In this document: positions 50,991 to 61,996 of the stretch, piece after piece
How positions within the stretch are numbered: position 1 is the stretch's first letter
How the letters are laid out: each line of letters begins with the position of its first letter
Assembly: GCA_029850585.1 (NCBI GenBank)
Contig: JARCRQ010000072.1
Location: 1-64,000, forward strand
Direction: 5' to 3'
DNA length: 64,000 nucleotides
From: Sideroxydans sp.
Lineage (GTDB): Bacteria; Pseudomonadota; Gammaproteobacteria; Burkholderiales; Gallionellaceae
Notes under the pieces: model-generated
The model's database searches: none
What the model was told of the DNA's origin: nothing
What the model saw: the letters and a program-made list of their open reading frames with translations, nothing else
Translations under genes and position numbers: made by a program

Positions 50991-51046
50991 CTGGCAAGGC
51001 GGCGGTTAGTGCCGTTTGCTGGCAAGGCGGCGGTTAGTGCCGTTTG
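50991..51046. repeat. tandem duplication of a 28-bp unit in iscU-iscS spacer
   Basis: ctggcaaggcggcggttagtgccgtttg twice, back to back. Confidence 0.95.
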
Positions 51047-51101
51047 CGTGTTTGCAAACAAACTGACCGACAACGCCGCTAGGCGCGCAAAGGGCGGTTA
51101 T

Positions 51102-52310
51102 CTAGTGTGCCGCCCACTGCACGGTATTGAGGTCAACACCGTCTTGATACATTTCCCAAAGCGGGGAAAGCTCACGCAATTTGCCGATTTTTTTCTTCAT
51201 CAAGTCGATTACAAAATCAACTTCTTCGACGGTCGTAAAACGTCCAATTGAGAAGCGGATTGAGCTATGCGCCAACTCATCGCTACGCCCTAAAGCGCGT
51301 AACACATAGGACGGCTCAAGACTCGCCGAAGTACATGCCGAACCACTCGAAACCGCGACATCTTTAATCGCCATAATCAACGATTCGCCTTCGACAAAAT
51401 TAAAACTCAAATTCAAATTGTGCGGCACGCGTTGCTCAATATCGCCATTCAGATGCACTTCTTCCATCGTCATCAACCCCGCCATCAAACGGTCGCGCAA
51501 CATGCGCACACGCTCGTTTTCAGTCGCCATTTCCGCTTGCGCAATGCGAAACGCTTCGCCCATACCAACAATTTGATGCGTCGCTAACGTCCCCGAACGC
51601 ATCCCGCGCTCGTGACCGCCGCCGTGCATTTGCGCTTCCAAACGCACGCGTGGCTTGCGTTGCACATACAGCGCGCCGATACCTTTAGGGCCATACGTTT
51701 TATGCGCTGAAAACGACATCAAATCGACTTTGAGCTGCTGCATATCAATCACGACTTTGCCCGTGGCTTGCGCCGCGTCAACGTGGAAAATAATGCCGCG
51801 TTCGCGACAAATTGCGCCAATTGCCGCGATGTCCTGCACCACGCCAATTTCATTATTGACCATCATAATCGACACTAAAATCGTGTCGGGACGGAGAGCG
51901 GCTTTGAACACATCTAAATCCAACAAACCATTGCTTTGTGGGTCTAAATACGTCGCGCTAAATCCTTCGCGCTCTAACTCACGGAAGGTATCAATCACAG
52001 CTTTATGCTCGATGCGCATAGTGACTAAATGTTTGCCCTTGCCTTGATAAAAATGTGCCGCACCTTTAATCGCCAAGTTATTAGACTCAGTCGCGCCCGA
52101 AGTCCACACGATTTCTTTAGGATCAGCATTCACCAACGCCGCCACTTGCGCGCGCGCCAGCTCAACCGCCTCTTCCGCTTCCCAACCGTAATGATGAGAA
52201 CGACTAGCTGGGTTGCCGTATTGTTCAGTCAAATAAGGAATCATTTTGGCTGCCACGCGCGCGTCAACGGGAGTGGTCGCGGAATAATCCATGTAAATGG
52301 GTAATTTCAT
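51102..52310 (-). CDS. iscS: cysteine desulfurase IscS
   Basis: [46 protein letters not shown] ... [30 protein letters not shown]. Confidence 0.98.
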   Translation of the reverse strand: MKLPIYMDYSATTPVDARVAAKMIPYLTEQYGNPASRSHHYGWEAEEAVELARAQVAALVNADPKEIVWTSGATESNNLAIKGAAHFYQGKGKHLVTMRIEHKAVIDTFRELEREGFSATYLDPQSNGLLDLDVFKAALRPDTILVSIMMVNNEIGVVQDIAAIGAICRERGIIFHVDAAQATGKVVIDMQQLKVDLMSFSAHKTYGPKGIGALYVQRKPRVRLEAQMHGGGHERGMRSGTLATHQIVGMGEAFRIAQAEMATENERVRMLRDRLMAGLMTMEEVHLNGDIEQRVPHNLNLSFNFVEGESLIMAIKDVAVSSGSACTSASLEPSYVLRALGRSDELAHSSIRFSIGRFTTVEEVDFVIDLMKKKIGKLRELSPLWEMYQDGVDLNTVQWAAH

Positions 52311-52331
52311 AAATACTTTCTAAGTGTTTCG

Positions 52332-52805
52332 TTACATCGCCAAAGCTTTAGCCGTAGGCTTGCTCAACTTAATCGGCGACAAACCTGATTGATTATTGTT
52401 ATTGGCATGATTGTCGAGCAAGGTTTGCAAATTGATCTGCGCCAAATACTCATAAATTTTTTCATTCAAGCCCATCCACAAATCATGGGTCAAACAATGA
52501 TGTCCATCGCGACAATCGCCTTTTTCGCCGCAGTTAGTTGCATCCAAAGGCTCATCAACTGCAATCACAATCTCGGCAATGGTAATTTTTCCTGCCACCC
52601 GCGCCAAACAATATCCGCCACCTGGCCCACGCACGCTATCCACAATGCCATTGCGACGCAGCTTGCCGAACAATTGCTCCAAATAAGATAACGAGATACT
52701 TTGCCGCTCACTAATCGCTGCCAACGTCACTGGACCTTTGCTGCCGCGCATCGCTAAATCCACCATCGCGGTTACCGCAAAACGTCCTTTAGTGGTCAAT
52801 CGCAT
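52332..52805 (-). CDS. iscR: Fe-S cluster regulator IscR
   Basis: MRLTTKGRFAVTAMVDLAMR ... GPGGGYCLARV ... CGEKGDCRDGHHCLTHDLW. Confidence 0.97.
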   Translation of the reverse strand: MRLTTKGRFAVTAMVDLAMRGSKGPVTLAAISERQSISLSYLEQLFGKLRRNGIVDSVRGPGGGYCLARVAGKITIAEIVIAVDEPLDATNCGEKGDCRDGHHCLTHDLWMGLNEKIYEYLAQINLQTLLDNHANNNNQSGLSPIKLSKPTAKALAM

Positions 52806-52877
52806 TTGCCTCTCCTTGCTCTCAAGCTAAAATAATATCGTTTTGCAATGGTCGTCATTTTAGAATACCCGATTATT

Positions 52878-53609
52878 TTAATCAACTATTTTATTCAGAT
52901 GATTGGGGTCAAATTTCTCGGCGGTGGCGCGCTCTTCTTCGACTGGCACACCCATTTTTTCTAGCTGCTGCAAAATAAACTCGATGCGCTGATCGACCGT
53001 TACGCTATGCCCTATCAAGCCATGTAAGGCTTTATTGACTGGGTCGTTATGGTCGTTGCCAATGGCATACGCATTAAAGCCCGCTTTGCCTTTACGCTCC
53101 TCATCCAAAATCCGCGCGGGGATGCCCGCAGCAGTCGCCCCTGCTGGTACGTCTTTCACCACCACTGCATTCGATCCGATTTTTGCCCCCGCGCCAATCG
53201 TAATCGGGCCGAGTATTTTCGCGCCTGCACCGACCACCACTCCATTCGCCAAAGTCGGATGACGTTTGCCTTCTTTCCATGACGTGCCACCCAAAGTCAC
53301 ACCGTGATACAGCGTCACGTCATCGCCAATGTCGGCGGTCTCGCCAATGACAACCCCCATGCCGTGGTCGATAAAAAAACGTCGTCCGATGGTCGCACCG
53401 GGATGAATTTCGATGCCTGTTAAGCCCCGCCCGATATGCGAAATAAAGCGCGCTAACCATTTGAAATTGGCGTGCCACAAAGTGTTAGCGAGACGATGAA
53501 ACATGCGCGCGTGCAAACCTGGATAGCAGGTCAGCACCTCAAACGTGCTACGCGCCGCTGGGTCGCGGGCAAACACGCTGGCAATATCTTCTCTAATGTT
53601 TTTGAACAT
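52878..53609 (-). CDS. cysE: serine O-acetyltransferase CysE
   Basis: Hexapeptide repeats [32 protein letters not shown]. Confidence 0.96.
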   Translation of the reverse strand: MFKNIREDIASVFARDPAARSTFEVLTCYPGLHARMFHRLANTLWHANFKWLARFISHIGRGLTGIEIHPGATIGRRFFIDHGMGVVIGETADIGDDVTLYHGVTLGGTSWKEGKRHPTLANGVVVGAGAKILGPITIGAGAKIGSNAVVVKDVPAGATAAGIPARILDEERKGKAGFNAYAIGNDHNDPVNKALHGLIGHSVTVDQRIEFILQQLEKMGVPVEEERATAEKFDPNHLNKIVD

Positions 53610-53621
53610 GATTTGGATTAA

Positions 53622-54365
53622 CTAGGATGACTCTTGGTCGTAACGATTTTTGAGCCGCGCATTGTACTCGGTGGTCACACTTAACATACCGCGCAGGATA
53701 TTGATTTCGTCTTGCTCCAGCCGCGCACGCGCATATAAACGACGTAGCCGCTGCATCATGCGGGTGGGATTTTGCGTGGTAAAAAAACCAATCTCAAATA
53801 GAGTCTTTTCGAGGTGTGCAAAAAAACCTTCGACTTGCTCATGGCGCGCGGGCTGCATGACGGGTGCTTGCGCAACAAAACTTTGCGCTGCCACCGACAA
53901 TTCATACGCCATGACTTGCACCGCTGCCGCGAGATTCAAGGAAGAAAAATCAGGGTTGGCGGGGATGTTCACCAACAACTGCGAACGCCCCGTTTCTTCA
54001 TTGGTCAGCCCCGACATTTCCGTGCCAAACAATAACGCAACCGCTTGGCTCGTCGCTTCTTGCACCACCAGCGGCATCGCCTCGCGCGGCGTTTTGACCT
54101 CTATCGAAATATCGCGCAGACGCGCCGTCATGCCCACCGTATAAACCACGCCCTGCAAGGCTTCATCTATTGAGCTGCACACCCGCGCGTTCGCCAAAAT
54201 ATCGTCCGCGCCCGCCGCCATCGCACTGGCTTGCGCATCAGGGAAGTGGCGCGGATTGATTAAATATAAATGCTGCAAGCCCATGGTTTTCATGGCGCGC
54301 GCCGCCGCGCCGATATTGCCAGGATGAGTGGTATGACTGAGTACGACGCGGATATTTTCTAGCAT
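53622..54365 (-). CDS. trmJ: tRNA (cytidine/uridine-2'-O-)-methyltransferase TrmJ
   Basis: IRVVLSHTTHPGNIGAAARAMKTMGLQHLYLINPR ... LLFGTEMSGLTNEE. Confidence 0.94.
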   Translation of the reverse strand: MLENIRVVLSHTTHPGNIGAAARAMKTMGLQHLYLINPRHFPDAQASAMAAGADDILANARVCSSIDEALQGVVYTVGMTARLRDISIEVKTPREAMPLVVQEATSQAVALLFGTEMSGLTNEETGRSQLLVNIPANPDFSSLNLAAAVQVMAYELSVAAQSFVAQAPVMQPARHEQVEGFFAHLEKTLFEIGFFTTQNPTRMMQRLRRLYARARLEQDEINILRGMLSVTTEYNARLKNRYDQESS

Positions 54366-54523
54366 TTTGAGAGAGTGGGTAGTAGGTAGTTGTGAATGGT
54401 GAGGAGTGACGGAACTTCCAACGCTGGAGGGCTGTTACTCACCACTCACCATTAACGACTCAGTGCTATATTCAGTTAGAATGCGCGCCGAATTTATTTG
54501 CTCATTAACATAAAAGGTTTCCT

Positions 54524-55321
54524 ATGCATCCCATGCTCAACATCGCGGTGAAGGCCGCACGCCGCGCCGGCAATTTAATTTATCGCTCTGCCGACAAAAT
54601 TGACCATCTCACTATCACCAAAAAATCACATGCGGATTTTGTCTCTGAGGTGGATCGCGCGGCGGAACAAGTCATCATGGAAACCTTGCTGGAAGCCTAT
54701 CCCAGCCATGCAATTTTAGCAGAAGAGAGCGGTTCTCACGGCGAGTCTGAATATCTTTGGATTATCGACCCGCTCGATGGTACGACCAATTTTTTACACG
54801 GCTTCCCGCAATTCGCCGTCTCGATTGCCTTAGAACACAAAGGCGTGTTGACCCAAGCCGTCATCTACGACCCCGTGCGCAACGAACTGTTTACCGCCAC
54901 GCGCGGTCAAGGCGCGTACCTAAACGACAAACGCATCCGCGTCAGTAAACGGCTGCACATGGCGGACGCACTGATTGGCACAGGCTTTCCTTATTCCAAT
55001 TTTCAACACATGGATGCCTACCTAGCTATCCTCAAAGACGTGATGCAAAAGTCTTCGGGCTTGCGTCGCCCTGGCTCCGCCGCATTGGATTTGGCATGGA
55101 TGGCAGCGGGTCGTTATGACGGCTTTTTTGAAACAGGTTTGAAAGCATGGGACATCGCCGCAGGCTGCTTGCTGATTACCGAAGCGGGCGGCATGGTCAG
55201 CGACTTAGTCGGCAAAGATAGCTACATCAAAACTGGCCACATCTGTGCAGGCAATCCCGAAATTCATCCGCAATTACTCAAGCTCATGGCACCGCATTTG
55301 AGCGACGCACTGAAAGGCTAA
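54524..55321 (+). CDS. suhB: inositol monophosphatase SuhB
   Basis: [27 protein letters not shown] ... [15 protein letters not shown]. Confidence 0.95.
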   Translation: MHPMLNIAVKAARRAGNLIYRSADKIDHLTITKKSHADFVSEVDRAAEQVIMETLLEAYPSHAILAEESGSHGESEYLWIIDPLDGTTNFLHGFPQFAVSIALEHKGVLTQAVIYDPVRNELFTATRGQGAYLNDKRIRVSKRLHMADALIGTGFPYSNFQHMDAYLAILKDVMQKSSGLRRPGSAALDLAWMAAGRYDGFFETGLKAWDIAAGCLLITEAGGMVSDLVGKDSYIKTGHICAGNPEIHPQLLKLMAPHLSDALKG

Positions 55322-55327
55322 GCTCGC

Positions 55328-57922
55328 GTGAGTGCCGCATCTGCGCCTAAACACACGCCGATGATGGCGCAATACTGGGGCATCAAAGCCGAGTATCCCG
55401 ACATGTTGCTGTTCTATCGCATGGGCGACTTTTACGAGTTGTTCCATGACGATGCGGCGCGCGCCGCCAAACTGCTCGACATCACTCTCACCCACCGTGG
55501 CAGTTCCAACGGCGCGCCGATTAAAATGGCAGGCGTGCCATACCACGCGGCAGAGCAATACCTCGCGCGCCTAGTCAAGATGGGCGAGTCGATTGCGATA
55601 TGCGAACAAATCGGCGATCCCACCACTAGCAAAGGCCCCGTCGAACGCAAAGTGGTGCGCATCGTCACGCCTGGCACGGTCACCGATTCTGCCTTGTTGG
55701 AAGAGAAGCGCGACAACCTGTTGCTGGCATTACATCAGAGTCACAACAAGATTGGTTTGGCTTGGCTGAATCTCGCTTCTGGGCAATTTTTCGTATGCGA
55801 AACCACGCCCGAAAATCTGCCTGCCGAATTGGAAAGATTGCAACCGTCGGAAATTTTGCACGCTGAGAATGTCGCCCCGCAAGCCAGTATTCATGCTGCG
55901 TTCAAGGCATTGCCCGATTGGTATTTCGAGCGCGACACGGCGCGACGCGGCTTATGCCAACAGTTTTCCACGCTCGATTTAGCAGGCTTTGGTTGCGATG
56001 ATTTCACCGTGGGATTGGAGGCGGCGGGCGCGTTGCTAGGCTATGCAAAACTCACCCAAGGTCAGGCAATTAACCACGTTCGCGGCATCCAAGTTTATAG
56101 CGCGGATTGCTATGTGCGTATGGATGCCAGCACGCGGCGCAATCTGGAAATCACCCAAACGCTGCGAGGCGAAGCTGCACCGACGCTGCTCTCGCTACTC
56201 GACACCTGCGCGACCAATATGGGCAGTCGCTTGCTGGCAAATTGGCTGCATCATCCGCTGCGCGACCGTGCGATTTTGAATGCAAGATTGCAAGCGGTTG
56301 AACAACTCAATGAGTTGCATCGCACCGTACACGAGCAGCTCAAACCCAGCGTCGATGTGGAACGCATCACCGCGCGCATCGCCCTGCGTTCCGCTAGACC
56401 GCGTGATTTGTCTGGTCTGCGCGACACGCTGGCGACGTTACAAAACTTACATACGATGCTCGTAGGTCGGGATTTATCCCGACACAACAATGACGCTGTC
56501 GGGATAAATCCCGACCTACAAAACCATACGCTCATCAACACACTAGCCGATGCGATTCAAGCAGAACACACGCTAGTCGAACTGCTGCAAAAAACCCTCA
56601 AACCCGAACCCTCTTCCGTGCTGCGTGAAGGCAGTGTGATTGCCGATGGTTACGATGCCGACCTCGACGAATTGCGCGGTATCCAAACCAACTGTGGCGA
56701 TTTTTTATTGGCACTAGAAGCACGCGAACGGGCGCGCACTGGCATCACCACTTTGAAGGTGGAATATAACCGTGTACACGGTTTTTATATCGAGGTGAGT
56801 GCCGCGCAATCGGTCAATGTGCCGGACGATTATCGTCGTCGCCAAACACTGAAAAATGCCGAGCGTTACATCACGCCTGAGCTGAAAGCCTTTGAGGATA
56901 AGGCGTTGTCGGCGAACGACCGCGCACTGGCACGCGAGAAATTGCTCTACGAACAATTGCTGGACGCGCTCGCACCACACATTGCGCAACTGCAAAACAT
57001 CGCCGCTGCCATTGCCGAATTAGACGTGCTCGCCACGTTTGCCGAGCGTGCCGCCACGCTGAATTTTTGCGCACCGCAATTTTCCAACGAGGCGCAAATC
57101 GACATCAAACAAGGTCGTCATCCAGTTGTGCAAGCGCAGGTAGATCAGTTCACGCCGAACGATTGCACGCTGAATGAGGCACGACGCACGCTGCTGATTA
57201 CCGGTCCGAATATGGGCGGTAAATCCACCTATATGCGCCAGACCGCCATCATCGCCCTGCTCGCCCATGTCGGTAGTTTCGTACCCGCACAAACTGCGAC
57301 GCTTGGCGAAATCGACCAGATTTTTACCCGCATCGGCGCGTCGGATGACTTAGCTTCGGGACGTTCTACTTTTATGGTGGAGATGACCGAGGCGGCGAAT
57401 ATTTTGCATAACGCCACGGAAAAAAGTTTGGTGTTAGTCGATGAAATCGGGCGCGGCACTTCGACGTTTGATGGTCTCGCCCTCGCCTACGCCATCGCCC
57501 GTCACCTGCTGGAAAAGAATCGCAGCTACACACTTTTCGCCACGCATTATTTTGAACTCACGCGCCTAAGCGAAGAGTACGCCCAACTCGCTAACGTGCA
57601 TCTGTCCGCCATCGAACACCAGCACAGCATCGTGTTTTTACACAGCGTCAACGAAGGTGCGGCGAGCCAAAGCTACGGCCTTCAAGTCGCCGCGTTGGCA
57701 GGTGTGCCCAACGACGTAATCCGCGCCGCGAAAAAACAATTGCGCAAACTCGAACAACACAGCGCGGCACAACACCCACAAGGCGATTTGTTCAACGCGC
57801 TACCCGATGCGCCCGAACCCGAAGAACATCCCGCATTAAAATCGCTGCGCGAAATTAAGCCCGATGATTTGAGTCCGAAGGACGCGTTGGAAATGCTGTA
57901 TCAACTCAAAAAACTCACCTAA
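55328..57922 (+). CDS. mutS: DNA mismatch repair protein MutS
   Basis: [30 protein letters not shown] ... [33 protein letters not shown]. Confidence 0.98.
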   Translation: MSAASAPKHTPMMAQYWGIKAEYPDMLLFYRMGDFYELFHDDAARAAKLLDITLTHRGSSNGAPIKMAGVPYHAAEQYLARLVKMGESIAICEQIGDPTTSKGPVERKVVRIVTPGTVTDSALLEEKRDNLLLALHQSHNKIGLAWLNLASGQFFVCETTPENLPAELERLQPSEILHAENVAPQASIHAAFKALPDWYFERDTARRGLCQQFSTLDLAGFGCDDFTVGLEAAGALLGYAKLTQGQAINHVRGIQVYSADCYVRMDASTRRNLEITQTLRGEAAPTLLSLLDTCATNMGSRLLANWLHHPLRDRAILNARLQAVEQLNELHRTVHEQLKPSVDVERITARIALRSARPRDLSGLRDTLATLQNLHTMLVGRDLSRHNNDAVGINPDLQNHTLINTLADAIQAEHTLVELLQKTLKPEPSSVLREGSVIADGYDADLDELRGIQTNCGDFLLALEARERARTGITTLKVEYNRVHGFYIEVSAAQSVNVPDDYRRRQTLKNAERYITPELKAFEDKALSANDRALAREKLLYEQLLDALAPHIAQLQNIAAAIAELDVLATFAERAATLNFCAPQFSNEAQIDIKQGRHPVVQAQVDQFTPNDCTLNEARRTLLITGPNMGGKSTYMRQTAIIALLAHVGSFVPAQTATLGEIDQIFTRIGASDDLASGRSTFMVEMTEAANILHNATEKSLVLVDEIGRGTSTFDGLALAYAIARHLLEKNRSYTLFATHYFELTRLSEEYAQLANVHLSAIEHQHSIVFLHSVNEGAASQSYGLQVAALAGVPNDVIRAAKKQLRKLEQHSAAQHPQGDLFNALPDAPEPEEHPALKSLREIKPDDLSPKDALEMLYQLKKLT
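56462..56519. repeat. palindromic element inside mutS (23-bp perfect arms)
   Basis: gtaggtcgggatttatcccgaca-N12-tgtcgggataaatcccgacctac. Confidence 0.95.
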
Positions 57923-57929
57923 AATCCCA

Positions 57930-58241
57930 ATGCCTAAGTTAGATGAATTGCTAGACCAAATCGGCGCGAATGAATCGCATCGCCTGATGCCGCTGCTCGA
58001 TATTGTCAGCAAAGAAATCGAACACTACGAAGCGAAAAATCTAAATCTGCCCGAAGCAAATCCCGCCGCCGTGCTTGCCTACTTAATGAGCGAACACGCG
58101 CTCAAGCAAAGCGATTTAGCCGAAGAATTAGGCGGACAAAGCTTCGTCTCCGCAATCTTGAACGGCAAGCGCGAACTCAACACCCGCCAAGTCAAAGCCC
58201 TCGCCCACCGTTTCAATGTCTCGCCTGCGGTGTTTTTGTGA
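57930..58241 (+). CDS. HTH protein, HigA antitoxin-like
   Basis: PAAVLAYLMSEHALKQSDLAEELGGQSFVSAILNGKRELNTRQVKALAHRFNVSPAVFL. Confidence 0.85.
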   Translation: MPKLDELLDQIGANESHRLMPLLDIVSKEIEHYEAKNLNLPEANPAAVLAYLMSEHALKQSDLAEELGGQSFVSAILNGKRELNTRQVKALAHRFNVSPAVFL

Positions 58242-58354
58242 TGACCATTGACGTCATCATTAAGAGAAACACTCCATATACTCAACGCAATGCGCCGCTG
58301 ATCATTGCGCCTTACTCAGTCTGATATAAAACAACGTTTACGAAAGAAACGAAA

Positions 58355-58975
58355 ATGACAAACAAACTATGGTGGTGGGAAAAAACAGTTGAATACACTT
58401 TTGTTAGAAAAATTTTAGCTGACAACTCAATTGCCTGCCCGATGGCAGGGAAACCTGAAAAATGGATGGGGGATTTAATTGAACAAATACAAGATGAGTT
58501 TCGACTGATTGAATTCAAGCGAGATGAGGACTCTATCAAAGATGAAAACAAGAAGTATGACAACACTAAACAAAGCTATTTAACTTCATGTAAAGACATA
58601 CCCAAACGGGAGGATGCAGCGCATTGGTTAGTCTTCGGCGAAGAAGTTACATCAAAAGACAAACCGACGATGCAACTAAGATACCGTCACTACCACAGCA
58701 AAGGAACTGATTCTTCAGATAGCAATCTCAACAAAACCGATGATTTGCTTACAATGAAGTATCAAGCGTTTCTCAAATACATCAACGAGCTTATGGATTT
58801 ACGAGGCGCAACCGAAGGTGCTTCTGGCGGACTCGTGATGGCAGGTGTAGGCGACGAGCAAACTACGGTGATGGATTTAAATGAGTTCATAGCGTTAGTG
58901 CCGCAACTAGATAACAAATTTAGCCCATCCGCCCCTTCTAGTTACGACAGTCCACCATCTAGTTTGAAGATGTAA
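58355..58975 (+). CDS. hypothetical protein with possible PD-(D/E)XK-like motif
   Basis: WMGDLIEQIQDEFRLIEFKRDEDSI. Confidence 0.5.
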   Translation: MTNKLWWWEKTVEYTFVRKILADNSIACPMAGKPEKWMGDLIEQIQDEFRLIEFKRDEDSIKDENKKYDNTKQSYLTSCKDIPKREDAAHWLVFGEEVTSKDKPTMQLRYRHYHSKGTDSSDSNLNKTDDLLTMKYQAFLKYINELMDLRGATEGASGGLVMAGVGDEQTTVMDLNEFIALVPQLDNKFSPSAPSSYDSPPSSLKM

Positions 58976-59035
58976 TAACTACTGCTACGTCAGCATTTCA
59001 TCCATCACAGCAACAATAGTCGGTAAAAACCCATC

Positions 59036-59701
59036 ATGCAAACCACTGGGCATCCCATCCTTCTCGCAGAAACCCGCAAGCCTTACTTCCAAGATTTGCA
59101 GCGTTTTGTTGCCGAGCAGCGTGCGCAGGTCACGGTGTTTCCGCCTGACGCGGAGGTGTTTGCGGCGTTGCATCTCACGCCTATCGAACAGGTGAAAGTG
59201 CTGATACTGGGGCAAGATCCTTATCACGATGATGGGCAGGCGCATGGGCTGTGTTTTTCGGTGCGACCGGGCATCGCGATTCCGCCTTCCTTGCTGAATA
59301 TTTTCAAAGAATTACACAGCGATTTAGGCTGCAAAATACCGAATAACGGTTCGCTCACGCATTGGGCGGAACAGGGCGTGCTGTTGCTCAACACGGTGCT
59401 GACGGTGCAGGCGCATCAGGCAAATTCGCATCAGGGCAAAGGCTGGGAAACGTTCACTGATGCGGTGATTGCTGCGGTGAATGCAAAAGCTGAGCCGGTG
59501 GTGTTTGTGTTGTGGGGCGCGAATGCGCGCAAAAAATTGGCGTTGATTGATACCACTCGTCATGTCGTTATCGAGTCGCCACATCCCTCGCCGCTATCAG
59601 CCTATCGCGGCTTCTTCGGCAGCCGTCCTTTTTCCAAAATCAATGCGGCATTGCGTGACGCGGGCAACACCGAAATAGATTGGCAGATTGCTGATTTTTG
59701 A
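59036..59701 (+). CDS. ung: uracil-DNA glycosylase
   Basis: VKVLILGQDPYHDDGQAHGLCFSV ... ESPHPSPLSAYRGFFGSRPFSKIN. Confidence 0.98.
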   Translation: MQTTGHPILLAETRKPYFQDLQRFVAEQRAQVTVFPPDAEVFAALHLTPIEQVKVLILGQDPYHDDGQAHGLCFSVRPGIAIPPSLLNIFKELHSDLGCKIPNNGSLTHWAEQGVLLLNTVLTVQAHQANSHQGKGWETFTDAVIAAVNAKAEPVVFVLWGANARKKLALIDTTRHVVIESPHPSPLSAYRGFFGSRPFSKINAALRDAGNTEIDWQIADF

Positions 59702-59738
59702 GCGGGGAACTCAAGGCGCGATGATAGAATCCGCCGCC

Positions 59739-60758
59739 ATGTTAAACGACCGCGCGCAACTGTTACTCAAAACCCTAATGGAACGCTTTATCAGCGACGG
59801 CCAGCCAGTTGGGTCGCGCGCGTTGTTGCAATACTCTGGCTTGGAAGTCAGCCCCGCGACCATCCGCAATGTGATGGCCGACCTTGAAGAGCTGGGCTTG
59901 ATACGCAGCCCACACACCTCATCGGGACGCGTGCCAACGGCGTTGGCGTATCGTTTATTTATCGACACCATGCTGGTCACGCAACCCTTGGAGCAGTTGA
60001 GTTTGCAGCATATTGAGCAACATTTACAACCCGATAATCCGTCGCGCTTAATCACCCAAGCCTCCAATTTATTATCTGAACTAACCCACTTCACAGGCTT
60101 GGTCGCCACCGCGAAACGCAGCACACTCACCATTCGCCAGATTGAATTTTTGCGCCTAGGTGACAAGCGCGTTTTGCTGATTATTGTGATGCCCGATGGC
60201 GAAGTTGAGAACCGCGTGTTGTTGCTAGAACGCGACTACACGCAGTCGCAACTCAGCGAGGCGGGCAACTTTCTCAACCAAAATTATCTCGGTTGCAGCT
60301 TCAGCCAAATTCGTGAAAAACTACGCGGCGAGTTACACCAGTTGCATCAAGACATGAGTGCGTTAATGGCGGCAGCATTGGCAGCGGGCGACGACGCACA
60401 GGCTCGTCACAGCAACGATTACGTCATCAGCGGCGAACATAATTTACTGCACGTCAATGAGCTTTCCACCGACATGAATCAGTTGCGTGGGCTGTTTAAT
60501 TTGTTCGAGCAAAAAACCGACTTACTGCAATTACTCGATGCGGGCGGACGCGGCACAGGCATCCATATTTTTGTCGGCGCGGAGTCAGGCTTGGATCAAC
60601 TCGCAGGCTGTAGCGTCATCACCGCGCCTTATGCAGCAGACGGAAAAATTATCGGCACGCTCGCCGTGGTCGGTCCGAAACGCATGAACTATGAACGCAT
60701 CGTACCGATAGTGGATATGACCGCAAAATTGCTAGGCAACGCTTTATCGCAACATTGA
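59739..60758 (+). CDS. hrcA: heat-inducible repressor HrcA
   Basis: LNDRAQLLLKTLMERFISDGQPVGSRALLQYSGLEVSPATIRNVMADLEELGLIRSPHTSSGRVPT. Confidence 0.97.
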   Translation: MLNDRAQLLLKTLMERFISDGQPVGSRALLQYSGLEVSPATIRNVMADLEELGLIRSPHTSSGRVPTALAYRLFIDTMLVTQPLEQLSLQHIEQHLQPDNPSRLITQASNLLSELTHFTGLVATAKRSTLTIRQIEFLRLGDKRVLLIIVMPDGEVENRVLLLERDYTQSQLSEAGNFLNQNYLGCSFSQIREKLRGELHQLHQDMSALMAAALAAGDDAQARHSNDYVISGEHNLLHVNELSTDMNQLRGLFNLFEQKTDLLQLLDAGGRGTGIHIFVGAESGLDQLAGCSVITAPYAADGKIIGTLAVVGPKRMNYERIVPIVDMTAKLLGNALSQH

Positions 60759-60839
60759 AGTTTGTAGTGGGTGACGAGTAGCTTGTTGCTACGACCTACC
60801 CGCTACTCGCTACCGACCAACCCCTACCAACTACTCACT

Positions 60840-61928
60840 ATGGCTTACTTAATCGAACCTCCTTACGCACACGGCACACCCGAAAAAACCGGCATTTTAT
60901 TAGTCAATCTCGGCACGCCCGACGCGCCCACTGCGCAAGCGGTACGTCCTTATCTCAAAGAATTTTTGAGCGACTCGCGTGTGGTGGAAATTCCTAAAGC
61001 GATTTGGTGGCTAATTTTGAACGGCATTATTCTCAACATTCGTCCGAAAAAATCTGCTGAAAAATATGCCTCGGTGTGGCTGAAAGAAGGCTCACCGTTG
61101 CGCGTCTATACCGCCCGTCAAGCCACGTTATTACAGGGTTACTTGAGCCAACGCACTAAAGCTCCGTTCGTAGTTGAGTATGCGATGAGTTACGGCAATC
61201 CGTCGATTATCAGCGTCATGCAAAAGCTCAAAGCGCAAAATTGCACACGCATTTTGGTCGTGCCGCTGTATCCGCAATATGCCGCAAGTGCCACGGCAAG
61301 CGTGTTCGACCGCGTGTTCGCTGCGGTGCAAAAAATGCGCGTCACCCCCGCCATCCGCACCATCAAACACTTCCACGACGATGCGGGTTACATCAAATCT
61401 TTGGCGGCTAACATCAACGAGTATTGGATGAAAAATGGTCGCCCCGAAAAGCTGGTAATGAGCTTCCACGGCGTGCCGCAATACACTTTAGACAAAGGCG
61501 ATATGTACCATTGCGAATGCCACAAAACTGGACGGCTATTGGCAGAGGCGTTGGGCTTAAAGCGCGAGCAATACACGGTGAGTTTTCAATCACGTTTCGG
61601 CAAAGCCGAGTGGATTAAACCCTACACCACCGCCACTTTGCTAGAACTCGGCAAACAAAAAACCAAACGCGTCGATGTAGTCTGCCCTGGCTTTGTCGCC
61701 GATTGTTTAGAGACGCTGGAAGAAATCGCGATGGAAGGCAAAGAAGATTTCCAACACGCGGGCGGCGGCGAGTACCACTACATTCCGTGCCTGAACGAAC
61801 GGGACGATTGGCTGCACGCCCTGACTGATTTAGTGCTGGACAATTTACAAGGCTGGCTCAAAGAACCTAACGCGGCGGAGCTGGAACAAAGCCGCTTAAG
61901 AGCGTTGGCGATGGGCGCGAAACAGTAA
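60840..61928 (+). CDS. hemH: ferrochelatase HemH
   Basis: [36 protein letters not shown] ... [25 protein letters not shown]. Confidence 0.97.
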   Translation: MAYLIEPPYAHGTPEKTGILLVNLGTPDAPTAQAVRPYLKEFLSDSRVVEIPKAIWWLILNGIILNIRPKKSAEKYASVWLKEGSPLRVYTARQATLLQGYLSQRTKAPFVVEYAMSYGNPSIISVMQKLKAQNCTRILVVPLYPQYAASATASVFDRVFAAVQKMRVTPAIRTIKHFHDDAGYIKSLAANINEYWMKNGRPEKLVMSFHGVPQYTLDKGDMYHCECHKTGRLLAEALGLKREQYTVSFQSRFGKAEWIKPYTTATLLELGKQKTKRVDVVCPGFVADCLETLEEIAMEGKEDFQHAGGGEYHYIPCLNERDDWLHALTDLVLDNLQGWLKEPNAAELEQSRLRALAMGAKQ

Positions 61929-61940
61929 TACTTACTCCTT

Positions 61941-61978
61941 AAAAAAAGGGTGAGCGCGTATCGGCTCACCCTTTTTTA
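61941..61978. terminator. bidirectional intrinsic terminator
   Basis: aaaaaaagggtgagcgcgtatcggctcacccttttttatt between convergent genes. Confidence 0.85.
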
Positions 61979-61996
61979 TTGCGCCATTCTCAACAG

